DNA from: Nitrobacteraceae bacterium AZCC 2146 | Lineage (GTDB): Bacteria > Pseudomonadota > Alphaproteobacteria > Rhizobiales > Xanthobacteraceae | Length of the DNA stretch: 64,000 nucleotides | Direction of reading: 5' to 3' | Assembly: GCA_036924855.1 (NCBI GenBank) | Contig: JBAGRP010000001.1 | Span: forward strand, 6,808,001-6,872,000 | Shown: one piece after another, positions 43,825 to 53,116 of the stretch | How positions within the stretch are numbered: position 1 is the first letter of the stretch | Layout of the letters: each line of letters opens with the position of its first letter | Translations under genes and position numbers: made by a program | The notes under the pieces: model-generated | Told to the model about the DNA's origin: nothing | Databases searched by the model: none | What the model saw: the letters and a program-made list of their open reading frames with translations, nothing else

Positions 43825-46094
43825 ACGCACACAGCCGCCGCGTCGCCGGTCAACGTCTGCCCCGGCTGGATGGCATCGGCAAGGTCACGGGAAAGCACGT
43901 CTACGCCGCGGACTTCACCTTGCCCGGCATGCTATTCGGGAAGGTTTTGCGCAGCCGCCGGGCGCACGCCTTGATCCGCAAGCTGGATATCTCGCGCGCC
44001 GCTGCAATCCCCGGCATTCGTGGCATCATCACCTCCGCCGATATACCGGCGGTACGTTTTGGGCAGGCGGTGCGCGACACCAGCGTATTTGCGCTCGACC
44101 GCGTGCTTTTCGCCGGACATCCGATCGCCGCCGTCGCCGCGACCTCGCTGGAAATAGCCGAGCAGGCGATCGCTGCGATCGACGTCGAGTTCGAAGACCT
44201 GCCGACGTTGTTCGACCCCGAAGCCGCGCTTGACAGCAATATCCGGATTCATCCGGATTGGGAGACCTACAAGGCGCTGCCCATCATCGCGCGGAGCGGC
44301 AACATTTCGGGGCGCGCGCGCATCCGTGCCGGTGATGTCAATGAGGCCTTTGCTTCTGCCTATCGCGTCTACGAGCATCGCTTTACCACGCCTTTGGTGC
44401 ATCCGGGTTATACCGAGCCGCGAACCGCCGTTGCTGACTGGGACGCCAACAGCAACGTGACGGTGTGGAGCAACACCCAGCTGCCTTTCGATACCCAAAA
44501 TACCCTTGCCGAAATTCTCGATCTGCCGGCCGCCCGGATCCGGGTGATCGTGCCGGGCATCGGCGGCGGCTTCGGCGGCAAGCTGCGGATCGGTGTAGAG
44601 CACTTCGCTGCGCTGCTGGCCCGCAAGACGGCGCGCCCGGTCAAAGTGATGACAACCTGCGAAGATGAGCTGACCTCCGCCTATCCGCGCCAGGCCACCG
44701 TCGTCACGCTGAAGACCGGAGTTGATCGCGAGGGACGTCTCTTGGCGAGGGAAGGCAGGATCATTGTCGACTGCGGCGCCTTTGCCGGCTCCGGCCCCGG
44801 CACCGCCGCCATCTCGCTGCAGATCATGGCCGGTCCCTACAAGACACCGGTGCTCGCGCTCGAAGGCATAGCGGTCTACACCAACAAGGTGCCTTCGGGT
44901 TCGTTTCGGGCTCCGGCCGGACCGATGGCGAATTTTGCCGTCGAAAGCCAGATGGACATCATCGCCCGGGATCTCGGCATCGATCCGCTTGAAATCCGGC
45001 TGCGCAATATCGTCAGGGAAGGCGATCTCGGCCCGTCCGGTGAAATACACAAGTCGGTCAGCATCGAAGAATGCCTCCGCCGGGCCGCCGATGCGATCGG
45101 GTGGGAGCAACGCAACCCGGAGCCAGGCCGCGGCAAAGGGATCGCCTGCAGCTGGTGGATGACCACCGGCGGCTCGTCGGGTGTCTACGTCAAGATCAAC
45201 CCGGATGGCACCGCAACGCTGGTGAGCGGTGCGGTCGAAATCGGCAGTGGCGCCATCACCGGCGCTGCGCAGGTGCTGGCGGAGGAGTTGTCGCTCGATC
45301 TCACCGACATCAACGTCGCCGGGGTGGATACCCAAACCGCGCCGTTCGACTATGGCGCACAGGGCAGCCGAACAGCTTTCTCGGTCGGCAACGCCTGCCT
45401 CGCCGCCGCCAGCGATCTGCGGCGACAGATGTTCGACCTCGCCGCCAGGCAACTTGACGCGGAGGTCAACACGATGGTGTTGCGCGACAAGCACGTGGTG
45501 GCCGGCTCCAAGTCTATTTCGATTGCGGAGCTGGCCCGCATCTCCCGTCTTTCGGGCGGAGGCCTGATCGCCCATGGCACGGCGATTTCGCCGTCTCCTG
45601 CCTACGACCCGACCCGCCTCGAGAACCATCCGCTGCCGGCGTGGAATTCGCCGAGTTATCATGCCCATGCAGTCGACCTGTCGGTCGATTCGGCGACCGG
45701 AAGCGTGACTATCAACCGCTACGTCGTTGCGCAGGATGTGGGATTTGCGATCAACCCGACCTATATCGAGGGGCAGATCGAGGGCGGCGTGGCGCAGGGA
45801 ATTGGCCAGGCTCTCTCGGAAGAGATTGTCTACAACGAAGGGACGGTCGTGAACGCCAACCTGACCGACTACAAGATGCCGACGGCGCAGGATATGCCCG
45901 ATGTCGAATGCATCCTCGTCGAGTGTGCATCGGCGGCAGGTCCCTATGGTGCCAAGGGCGTCGGCGAGCCGCCTTGCATCCAGCCCCCGGCCGCGATCAA
46001 TAATGCCATCGCCGCGGCCACCGGGTTCTGGCTGGATTCACTGCCGATGACCGCTGAAAAGATCGCGAAACAGCTGCGGGCAAGTCGGGCATGA
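43821..46094 (+). CDS. Molybdenum hydroxylase large subunit (CoxL/XdhA type)
   Basis: 757 residues. It starts LPRLDGIGKVTGKHVYAADF; molybdopterin contacts are seen in IGGGFGGKLRIG and SGSFRAPAGPM, and the base-catalyst Glu in AKGVGEPPCIQPP. The CO-dehydrogenase-specific active-site loop with Cys is absent, so this is a hydroxylase of the xanthine/aldehyde/isoquinoline type rather than CO dehydrogenase. Such enzymes hydroxylate carbon next to ring nitrogen, or oxidise aldehydes, using water. In this operon it may hydroxylate an N-heterocycle before or after the hydantoin steps. Confidence 0.9.
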   Translation: MNAHSRRVAGQRLPRLDGIGKVTGKHVYAADFTLPGMLFGKVLRSRRAHALIRKLDISRAAAIPGIRGIITSADIPAVRFGQAVRDTSVFALDRVLFAGHPIAAVAATSLEIAEQAIAAIDVEFEDLPTLFDPEAALDSNIRIHPDWETYKALPIIARSGNISGRARIRAGDVNEAFASAYRVYEHRFTTPLVHPGYTEPRTAVADWDANSNVTVWSNTQLPFDTQNTLAEILDLPAARIRVIVPGIGGGFGGKLRIGVEHFAALLARKTARPVKVMTTCEDELTSAYPRQATVVTLKTGVDREGRLLAREGRIIVDCGAFAGSGPGTAAISLQIMAGPYKTPVLALEGIAVYTNKVPSGSFRAPAGPMANFAVESQMDIIARDLGIDPLEIRLRNIVREGDLGPSGEIHKSVSIEECLRRAADAIGWEQRNPEPGRGKGIACSWWMTTGGSSGVYVKINPDGTATLVSGAVEIGSGAITGAAQVLAEELSLDLTDINVAGVDTQTAPFDYGAQGSRTAFSVGNACLAAASDLRRQMFDLAARQLDAEVNTMVLRDKHVVAGSKSISIAELARISRLSGGGLIAHGTAISPSPAYDPTRLENHPLPAWNSPSYHAHAVDLSVDSATGSVTINRYVVAQDVGFAINPTYIEGQIEGGVAQGIGQALSEEIVYNEGTVVNANLTDYKMPTAQDMPDVECILVECASAAGPYGAKGVGEPPCIQPPAAINNAIAAATGFWLDSLPMTAEKIAKQLRASRA

Positions 46095-46324
46095 TGCGGG
46101 TCGAAGTCCACATGCACGGAAACCTCCGGCGATTTCTGCCGGACGGCGTTTCGTCCGTTGAACTGGACTTGCCGGACGGCACGCGTGTCTGCGACGTCAT
46201 TGAACGTTTGAGGGCGGATGACGAGATTTGGCTGGCATCGATCGGCGAAGACGTCGTACCGGTGTCGGCGCAATTGAGCGACAGGGCTTCGCTCAATCTG
46301 TTTCCGATTCTCGAGGGTGGCTGA
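46091..46324 (+). CDS. MoaD/ThiS-like ubiquitin-fold sulfur carrier
   Basis: 77 residues ending FPILEGG; a C-terminal Gly-Gly is the hallmark of MoaD and ThiS sulfur carriers. The start overlaps the coxL-type stop as ATGA. Its place as last intact gene of a molybdenum hydroxylase operon suggests a role in the enzyme's molybdopterin or sulfido ligand supply, or in sulfur transfer in the pathway. No E1-like activator is nearby. Cellular MoeB-type proteins would have to serve. Confidence 0.8.
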   Translation: MMRVEVHMHGNLRRFLPDGVSSVELDLPDGTRVCDVIERLRADDEIWLASIGEDVVPVSAQLSDRASLNLFPILEGG

Positions 46325-46369
46325 GCTCCCAGGACTTTCTTACATAATGCCGCATGGCTCCCCGCATTT

Positions 46370-46540
46370 ATGCTGACCGCGCTGGCGGGGATTCCCACGG
46401 TTATGCCCAGCGATGATCTGGCCGTCGTGATGGTCGAGGCTTGCAGGCGTTCGGATCTGCCGCTCGAGGATGGCGACATCATTCCGATCACGACGTCGCG
46501 CACCGTTTCGGTCGCTGTAAAATTCAGTATGAGGCGTTGA
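46370..46540 (+). pseudogene. Truncated second cofE (N-terminal remnant)
   Basis: A 56-codon frame reading LTALAGIPTVMPSDDLAVVM, then LPLEDGDIIPITTSRTVSVA. It aligns with residues 8-52 of the intact CofE (LPNIPLVQPGDDICALI; QDGDVIVIAQKIVSKS). Homology stops abruptly near 46515 and the frame closes at 46540. It lies 45 nt after the MoaD-like gene. It suggests this operon once carried its own F420 glutamyl ligase or a related ligase. Confidence 0.65.
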
Positions 46541-46979
46541 GGGCATTTTGATCTCGAATTGGATAAGTGGAAAAGCGTGCCGTTTCGCTACTGCCAGCGG
46601 TCCCACAACTCCGTTTTCTCTGCCGCAGTGAAACCTCGATGATATCCTTGACCCAGGCATGCCTCGGCGCGGACAGGACGTCCATCGTCGGACCCGCTTC
46701 CACCACGAGCGCACCGTCATCCTGACGGTCAAGACCGAGCTTTATGTCCAGGCGGCCGCGTCACTGAGCTCTGATTTTCCGCTGCTGGTCGCCCGGCCCC
46801 TCATCGATCCGCCAGTCACACGCGAGATCGACGTGGCTCATCGGGATGACCGCTCGCTTTCCCCCGCGGCCGAGGTCTTCGTTCGTCTGTTGAAAATGGG
46901 AGCGACACAATTGCAGTCACCGAGCGAGCGACTTCTAGACGCAGAAATTTCCCCGGAACCTTTAAGGCCATCTTGGCAC
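46541..46979. other. Decayed stretch with a LysR-type effector-domain remnant
   Basis: No intact gene. On the plus strand (about 46770-46915) a frame reads LLVARPLIDPPVTREIDVAH then SLSPAAEVFVRLLK, typical of the C-terminal end of LysR regulators; the rest of the gene is missing. On the minus strand (about 46620-46750) LVVEAGPTMDVLSAPRHAW resembles the C-terminal part of oligopeptide-type ABC ATPases, but this is weak. It looks like a recombination junction of several gene ends. Confidence 0.5.
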
Positions 46980-47405
46980 TTATGATGCTGAACCGAGTAT
47001 CTCTGCCGAGATTCCGCGATCACGCTGCAGGAATTCCACGGTGTTGCCATCCGGATCCTCGACGAAAATGGTGCCAATCCCGAAATCGAGCGCTTCATCG
47101 GCCGAAGTGACATCGTGACGATGCGCTTGATCGACAGTGAGCTGATAGGGACGCAGACCGTGGGCAAGGAGCAAAGCGGCAACATCTTCGAGCCGTGCAA
47201 CTTCCAAAGTGAAGTGCCTGGCTGCGTTGATATGACCGAGGTCAGGTCGCGACGGCATCAGGTGCACTGAAAAATGGTCCCCCGCAAAAAGCCAGTTCGG
47301 CTTCTTCTCGCACGGGGTAAGGCCAAGAATGCCGACGTAAAACGCTTCGGCGCGGCCCATGTTTTCCACGGGAACGCCGACGTGGTGCAGCCCCATTATA
47401 AGCAA
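46980..47405 (-). CDS. VOC (glyoxalase/dioxygenase) superfamily protein
   Basis: 141 residues. GLHHVGVPVENMGRAEAFYVGILGLT opens the fold and FVEDPDGNTVEFLQ closes it, as in single-domain glyoxalase/fosfomycin-resistance/extradiol-type proteins. The metal-ligand candidates are the first His pair, the mid His (SVHLMPS) and the late Glu. I use TTG 47405 because AGGAGG is 5 nt before it; ATG 47396 is the alternative. The substrate is unknown. It stands alone facing the remnant region. Confidence 0.8.
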   Translation of the reverse strand: MLIMGLHHVGVPVENMGRAEAFYVGILGLTPCEKKPNWLFAGDHFSVHLMPSRPDLGHINAARHFTLEVARLEDVAALLLAHGLRPYQLTVDQAHRHDVTSADEALDFGIGTIFVEDPDGNTVEFLQRDRGISAEILGSAS

Positions 47406-47828
47406 AAGATCCTCCTACAAAATTATCGAGAGATCCAACTATCCGCGATGGCTCCTAAAGGCAATCTGGAATAACCTACCCACCTCAACGACTGTCCTTT
47501 CCGCCGTATAACCCGGCTGAAGGCGAAGCGGCCGGACTTGGTCCCAACGCACGTTCGGTCTATTCGCGGACCTGCGCCAATCAGTAATTGGAATATCTCC
47601 AGGTTTTAGATTGGGTCTGAACCACTCGACATAATTTAATACCCGCCAGAAAGGTTAAATCCGATTTTAAGCGACTTTGTTGGTTGCTCGGGCCTAATCT
47701 TACGCGAGGCGTCATGTGTTCAGCGGCGCAAACATCTAACGTCATGAATGGACGCTCTTGCAATGCGCTCATCCGCAATTAGCCAGGAGAAGACTGTGCT
47801 GGATCGTGAATCCCATTCATCAGTTGCG
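47406..47828. other. Intergenic stretch without a recognisable gene
   Basis: Between the divergent VOC gene and the dehydrogenase pseudogene I see no credible coding frame, hairpin or RNA gene. It is somewhat AT-richer than the catabolic operons and must hold the promoters of both neighbours, though no clear -35/-10 pair stands out. Confidence 0.4.
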
Positions 47829-48840
47829 ATGGAGGAAGGAGACGTCGGAGCCCACGACTTGTCCCACGTCGATGACGCAGGCAACGTCGATGAACCGGCC
47901 GATCGCTTGCCAGCGCTCGGTAAGATCGGCTTTATCGGCCTCGGTCATATGGGGACCGCTATCGCAGCCAACCTCGCGGCTGCAGGATGCGCTGTAAGTG
48001 CTTACGTCCGTCGTTTGGACCAGATGACGGGTCTTCTGGCGCTCGGTGTTGTGCCCACCATGTATATGCCAGACCTGTTCGACTGCGAGATCGTTGTCAG
48101 CATGTTGCCGGACGACGAGGCCGTTCGACAAGTTGTCTTCGGAAACAGGAATGAAGCCGACGGACTCGCCGCTGCTTTGCCGTCGGGCGCAATTCACCTG
48201 TCGATGAGTACGATCAGCACCGCCGCGCGGCGGAATTTGCGGCCGAGCATTCGCGCCTTGGTCAAGGCTATGTGGCCGCGCCAGTGTTTGGAAACCCGGA
48301 TGCTGCGAGAGCGCGGCAGCTTTTTATCATAGCCGCCGGAGCGCCCGCCGACCTCGAGCGCTGTCGGCTGCTCACTGACAATTTGGGCCAGTCCTTCGTA
48401 ATCGGAACAGATCCAGCGCAGGCGAACCGGATTAAGCTGCTCGGCAATAAATGACCGCGACCTCGCTTGAGGTTCTGGGTGAGGTCATCACCGTGTTCCG
48501 GAAGTGCGGGCAGGATCCCCAGCCGTTCGTGGACATTATGACTGGCACCATGTTCGGTGGTCGGGTCCACAGAATTTACGGCAACAAGATTGTCGCGGAG
48601 AGTTACGCGCCCGGGCTGATTATGCCCTTGGCACTGAAAGACGTGCGCTTGGCGCTTGCTGAAGCGGAGAAGGCGGGCGTCCCCATGCCATCAGTGGGCG
48701 TGGTTCGTGATCGCCTGGTCACCGGAATTGCCCGCGGGCACGCCGGGCTCGACTGGACTGCGTTCGGGCTTGTCGCGGCGGAAGAGGCCGGCATCGATGA
48801 GATCGCCAACAGGCGACATCGCGAGATCGGGCGCAAATGA
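47829..48840 (+). pseudogene. Beta-hydroxyacid (6-phosphogluconate/3-hydroxyisobutyrate-like) dehydrogenase, two frameshifts
   Basis: The Rossmann start KIGFIGLGHMGTAIAANLA is preceded by an unusual acidic extension of about 30 residues. The first frame is good to STISTAARR near 48234. Homology then shifts frame (AEFAAEHSRLGQGYVAAPVF; FIIAAGAPADLERC) to a stop near 48452. A third segment begins TATSLEVLGEVITVFRK and runs to 48840, carrying the family's catalytic-domain end. Two frameshifts make a dead gene. The intact protein would oxidise a beta-hydroxyacid with NAD(P). Confidence 0.8.
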
Positions 48841-48942
48841 ACGTGGCCGCCAACTGAGGGGCGTACTCTAAGCAAGTTATTAGTAATTGCTGCTACCTTG
48901 GGGCGACTGCACGAGGAGCGCGGCCGGGTAAGAGAGCGGACG

Positions 48943-49275
48943 TTATTTCGTGCCTTTGAGGCTGGTCAAATAGTCAACGATCGCACCGACATCCTCTGGG
49001 GCTACCGGGGCCTTATAGTTGTTGATCATCTTGTTGACTTCCGCTGCCCAAGCCTGCTTCGACAACGCCGGCTGGTTCAATACCATGTCGGCGGAGTGAC
49101 AGGCGAGGCAGTTGTTGTTGATCGCGTCCGAACGAGGACCGTCGGGGAACATCTTATCGCTGTCCGGCAGATCGATCTTCACCGACTTCAGTTGGAGGAG
49201 TGTAGCAGCCCGCGCGACGAAAGGCATTGCAGCGCTCAACAACAAAATGACGGCCCACAGAAACTTGCGAAACAT
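48943..49275 (-). CDS. sorB: Monohaem cytochrome c subunit of sulfite dehydrogenase (SorB)
   Basis: 110 residues with a signal peptide (FRKFLWAVILLLSAAMPFVARA) and one haem site CLACH near residue 56. A Met ligand candidate lies downstream (KMINNYKAP). Length and position directly behind the molybdenum subunit match SorB of sulfite:cytochrome c oxidoreductases. It accepts electrons from SorA in the periplasm. It lies 13 nt after sorA. Confidence 0.85.
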   Translation of the reverse strand: MFRKFLWAVILLLSAAMPFVARAATLLQLKSVKIDLPDSDKMFPDGPRSDAINNNCLACHSADMVLNQPALSKQAWAAEVNKMINNYKAPVAPEDVGAIVDYLTSLKGTK

Positions 49276-49288
49276 TATGAATACTCCG

Positions 49289-50524
49289 TCAAACCGCTAA
49301 CACATCGACCGATTCCACGACGTTGCGCATGAAGCCGGCGGGATTCCAGTTGGGTGCGTCGGGCTGCGCCACGCCGTTGCTATTGGTGCAGCGCGTCAAC
49401 AAACTGTACTTTCCGGGCGAAGGCAGCATGAGTTGCGTCTGCCACTGCCGAAATCCATATTTGCCTTCGTCTTTTTCCAATTGCGCCTGGCGCCAACTTT
49501 GACCGCGATCAATTGAGTAGTCGACGCTTGCCACACCGCAATCGCCCCCGAACGCAATGCCGCGCAATGTCGTTGGTGCAGCGGCGCTCACCTTGTGGCC
49601 GGAGGCAATATTTGTGACGAAGGATCTGGGCACCATTCGATTGATCGGGACCATCTTCACGTTCGTTTCGCCCGGCTCGATGCTGGCGTGTGGCGTGTCG
49701 GGAATGGTGTAGGCAATTTTTGTCCAATAGTTCGTGTCGGGCTCATTCAACACTTCGATATCGTTCAGCATCTTGACCCAATAGGTTGCATACCAGCCGG
49801 GCACCACCAACCGCAGGGGGAATCCGTTCACCAAGGGTAATTGCTCGCCGTTCATGGCATAGGCGATCATCACTTCACCATCGCGCGCGTGGTCGATGTC
49901 CAGCGACTTCATGAAATGCGGCGCATCTGGCACGACTGGCTCGTCCAAACCCTTGAACCGGACCTGGACGGCACCCGGCTTCACGCCAGCTTTATCCAGC
50001 ACGTCCGTGAGACGGACCCCGGTCCAAAGAGCGTTACCCATGGCGCCATTCGCCCATTCCCCGCCGGGCACGCGAGGCTGGAAGAAGCCTCGCGAGTTCC
50101 CGGAGCACTGATTCACTGCAGACAATTGAACACTCGGCAATCCATGAAGGATATCGTTCAACGAGAGCGACAATGCTTGATTCACATGGCCACGCACCGT
50201 CAGGCTGAACTTTCCGACATCAATATCGGTTGGGATGACTGCCCAGTGCCAGCGCACATAAAACTGATCGTTGGGGGTGAAGACACCTTTATCAAAAACT
50301 TCAAACGGTGTTTCCAGCAGCGGCGGACGGGTCCGCTGCAAGATCATCGGCCCTTTCTGCGGGAAATCGGTCGTAATTGGCCGCGTCCCGGGACCACCGG
50401 GTAGCGGAAGATCGATCATCGTTTGCGCCCAACTCGGATGTGTAAGAGCCAAGGCTCCTACACCTGCCACACCCAGAAGTCGCCGTCGTGTAACCACGTG
50501 ATGAAGAGCACGGTTCTCGGCCAT
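49289..50524 (-). CDS. sorA: Sulfite dehydrogenase molybdopterin subunit (SorA)
   Basis: 411 residues of the sulfite oxidase family. A Tat signal (TRRRLLGVAGVGALALTHPSWA) shows periplasmic export. The molybdenum-ligating Cys lies in AVNQCSGNSRGFF. Other blocks are RWHWAVIPTDIDVGKFSLTV, and the dimerisation domain starts near residue 290. With SorB it oxidises sulfite to sulfate and passes electrons to cytochrome c. It may handle sulfite from the breakdown of organosulfur compounds. Confidence 0.9.
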   Translation of the reverse strand: MAENRALHHVVTRRRLLGVAGVGALALTHPSWAQTMIDLPLPGGPGTRPITTDFPQKGPMILQRTRPPLLETPFEVFDKGVFTPNDQFYVRWHWAVIPTDIDVGKFSLTVRGHVNQALSLSLNDILHGLPSVQLSAVNQCSGNSRGFFQPRVPGGEWANGAMGNALWTGVRLTDVLDKAGVKPGAVQVRFKGLDEPVVPDAPHFMKSLDIDHARDGEVMIAYAMNGEQLPLVNGFPLRLVVPGWYATYWVKMLNDIEVLNEPDTNYWTKIAYTIPDTPHASIEPGETNVKMVPINRMVPRSFVTNIASGHKVSAAAPTTLRGIAFGGDCGVASVDYSIDRGQSWRQAQLEKDEGKYGFRQWQTQLMLPSPGKYSLLTRCTNSNGVAQPDAPNWNPAGFMRNVVESVDVLAV

Positions 50525-51040
50525 TTAAACCCCCAGGGCATTTGTCGCGTGAACCAAAGACCGTTCAAGACTAGCGGGTCTCAATTCATCCCGCTCTAGG
50601 CCGATAAGAAATCGTCGCATTCGTCTCTCCATTCGTCGGTTGTCGAGCGCATGATGATTTTATCAACGTAGGAGCCCGCACTTCAGCGATCCAATTTATT
50701 GTTTGCATCTTTCCAATCGACACGATCGATAGATCAGACCACCTCGGAAATGGCCGTGCTGGGTTGGTTCGGAGCACGACGCGGCTCTGTAATCTTCAGG
50801 GCATTCGCGTTTAATGTCCGATAATGGGGCATTCGCGTCGTTTTGACAGTCGGTCACTTCGGGTCTACCCCGATAATCGGACGTCTTCGGTGTCGGCCGC
50901 CACTTCACAAAAGTGCCAACAGCGGTCAGGCGAGCCGTCTCGTTTTGCGCTTATCGTTGGACAGAGCATTGCGCGAGTCGTGTCCCTTCGCAGAGATAAA
51001 CAAGGCGATCAACCGCTGGTCCATCGAGACCCGATCACCG
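50525..51040. other. Intergenic stretch, no gene seen
   Basis: Between sorA and the cytochrome c peroxidase gene there are only short open frames of atypical composition. Near-repeats of GGCATTCGCGT (50800 and 50827) and the partner strings TGTCCGATAATGG and CCGATAATCGGACGTC (50815-50885) suggest a decayed intergenic repeat. It probably also contains the sorA promoter. Confidence 0.4.
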
Positions 51041-52513
51041 CTAGTTGACGGGCATAAACCCGTCCGTCAGCGTCTGCATGAAGCTCACGAGCGCATCCTC
51101 ATCTGCAACCGACAGGTCCAAGTGCCCAACTCGGCTCGTGTTCATGTTATCGGTCGATTCCGGCGCAGGCCAGCAAGTCGTACCTTCACCGGTGTCATGG
51201 GGCTGGCAGCGCGGCAGCACGTCGCGCGTGTTGTAGAAATGCACGATCGACTTCAGGCTCGTGAAATAGCCATTGTGCCCGTACGCCTTCACGAAGGTCG
51301 GATAGGGTCGCTTGTCCACGTTGCGCAATGTGGGTACCTGAATCCGTGCCTGGTTGTCTGGCGCTAGTTTGCGCCATCGCTGATCCACCGCGGAGGGGTT
51401 GCTGAGCTGATGCCCGTTGGTGAGAAAGGTGCCGACACCGCCATCGACGAATGACGATCCTTGCGGGTTGGCGACATAGCCGAATGCGTCGGGCCGATTT
51501 TCCGCATAGTAAGGAAGCCTCGGATTGGCCGGGGTTCCGATATTGCTGGCCGTGAAGTCGGTAAACAGGGGGTCCTCGCCAGGACCGCCGTCACGGTGAC
51601 AGGCGTTGCATTGCGCCTTGCCGCGGAACAGGTCGTAGCCCGCCTGCTCCTGCGTCGTGAATTTGGCCGTGCCCGCGAGCATCGCATCGAACTTCGAGGT
51701 AAACGCCGTCACCTCGGCAGAGGCCTCGTAGCCGGCGATGGATTGCGCCATCTGATCGAAGGTCGTGCCGACCCGGCCGCGATCGAGCGGGCCAAGATGA
51801 ACCGGCAAAGGCTCGCCGGCGGGCGGCGGCCCGGGCCGGTCGCAGACCTGCTCCACGTCACCGGGCCACGCGATCACAAAGGCCTGCGGTCCCCACACGC
51901 TTTCGAACAGGGCGCGATAGGGTTGCTGGGAAGCGCGATAGACGGCGCAAGCGACATCGGGCAGTCCCATTTCCACCGGATTGGTGGGCGGCCCCTGCGC
52001 CTGCTCGGCGGCCGGGTTGCCCAGCCGGCGGCCGGTCGCACGCATGTCCCAGAAATTGCCGCCGACGAGGTCACCGCGCGCGGAATTGTAATGCAGCACC
52101 GGGGAAAGTGGCGCGTAGGCATGCGATTGCGGCTTTCGATCGCTGAATCGCGTGCGCACTGATCCGGGATAGGCGCCGGTGGTCCGGTTCAGCTCCGACA
52201 CCGGGCCGGTAAAGCCGGTCTCGGGCATGTGGCAGAAAGCACAAGCCTCGTTGCGGTTTACCGAAAGCTGTTTGTCATACAGCATCAACTTGCCGAGCAA
52301 CTCGACTTGCTGGACCTGATTGTCCGGCAGCGCTGCAAGCCGCTCGAGTGCCTGCGCCTCGATGCGGTCGATCTCGGCCTCGACCCGCGCAATTTCCTGT
52401 ACCGCCTGAGGCGAGAGCACGACGCTGCCCTCTTCCGCGCCCGGCGCATCTGCGTCCATGGCGGCGGCGCCCATAGCCGCTGCAATCAACAAAACCACGC
52501 GCTGTATCTTCAC
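51041..52513 (-). CDS. Di-haem cytochrome c peroxidase family protein (CcpA/MauG type)
   Basis: 490 residues, longer than classical bacterial peroxidases (about 330-350). A signal peptide (IQRVVLLIAAAMGAAAMDADA) is followed by an N-terminal coiled region (IARVEAEIDRIEAQALERL). The haem sites are CAFCH near residue 90 and CNACH near residue 305. The region between the haems (QAQGPPTNPVEMGLPD, as in the family) is complete. It reduces peroxide or carries out MauG-like oxidation in the periplasm. It stands in an electron-transfer neighbourhood with sorAB. Confidence 0.85.
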   Translation of the reverse strand: MKIQRVVLLIAAAMGAAAMDADAPGAEEGSVVLSPQAVQEIARVEAEIDRIEAQALERLAALPDNQVQQVELLGKLMLYDKQLSVNRNEACAFCHMPETGFTGPVSELNRTTGAYPGSVRTRFSDRKPQSHAYAPLSPVLHYNSARGDLVGGNFWDMRATGRRLGNPAAEQAQGPPTNPVEMGLPDVACAVYRASQQPYRALFESVWGPQAFVIAWPGDVEQVCDRPGPPPAGEPLPVHLGPLDRGRVGTTFDQMAQSIAGYEASAEVTAFTSKFDAMLAGTAKFTTQEQAGYDLFRGKAQCNACHRDGGPGEDPLFTDFTASNIGTPANPRLPYYAENRPDAFGYVANPQGSSFVDGGVGTFLTNGHQLSNPSAVDQRWRKLAPDNQARIQVPTLRNVDKRPYPTFVKAYGHNGYFTSLKSIVHFYNTRDVLPRCQPHDTGEGTTCWPAPESTDNMNTSRVGHLDLSVADEDALVSFMQTLTDGFMPVN

Positions 52514-52546
52514 TTCGGATCCTCCGCAAGCGGCGTAGCGGCCGAT

Positions 52547-53116
52547 TCAAGCCGCCGCTCGAACAGAGCGCGCTGCCTTGATCTCCTCGAGGAGATCATC
52601 GACGCCAGCAAGCGCGAAGCGCAGCGCGGCTTCGTCGACGAGGCGCCCGTCGCGCACCTTCTCATGCACGCCCCCGATCACGATCTGGGGCCGGAGCACA
52701 AGGCGCGCTGGGATCGATACGAGCGTCTCGTTCATTTGCTGCTGCGCGCGCACGCCACCGGTGAAAGCGGGCGAGGCCGTCATCGTCAGTACCGGCTTGC
52801 CCCTTAGCGCCGAACGTCCATAAGGCCGAGAGGCCCAGTCGAGTCCGTTCTTCAGGACGCCGGACATACCATGATTGTACTCGGGCGAGATCATGATTAC
52901 GCCATCGCTCGTCTCAATGGCCGAACGCAGGGCGCGCACCGATTCCGGCGCGTGTCCGGCGTCATCATCCTCGTTGTAGAGCGGCATCTCGTGCAGCAGA
53001 AAAATGTTGAGCGCAGCCCTGGGCGTAAGCGCGTCCTGAAGGCCGCGAAGTACCGCGGTGCTGTTGGAGGCGCGGCGCAGGCTGCCGGAGAGGCCAAGAA
53101 GGCAGAGTTGGGTCAT
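52547..53116 (-). CDS. NADPH-dependent FMN reductase (ChrR/YieF-like)
   Basis: 189 residues of the flavodoxin-like FMN reductase family. GLSGSLRRASNST near the start is the FMN phosphate loop and SPEYNHGMSGVLKNGLDWAS near residue 78 is the family signature. It can reduce flavins, quinones or chromate with NAD(P)H. It lies 33 nt upstream of the peroxidase gene on the same strand and so may share its transcript. Confidence 0.88.
   Translation of the reverse strand: MTQLCLLGLSGSLRRASNSTAVLRGLQDALTPRAALNIFLLHEMPLYNEDDDAGHAPESVRALRSAIETSDGVIMISPEYNHGMSGVLKNGLDWASRPYGRSALRGKPVLTMTASPAFTGGVRAQQQMNETLVSIPARLVLRPQIVIGGVHEKVRDGRLVDEAALRFALAGVDDLLEEIKAARSVRAAA

Noticed and set aside
43821..46094. Carbon monoxide dehydrogenase (CoxL form I)
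   Set aside because: The active-site loop specific to form I CoxL is absent; SGSFRAPAGP stands at that position, so a general molybdenum hydroxylase is the better call.
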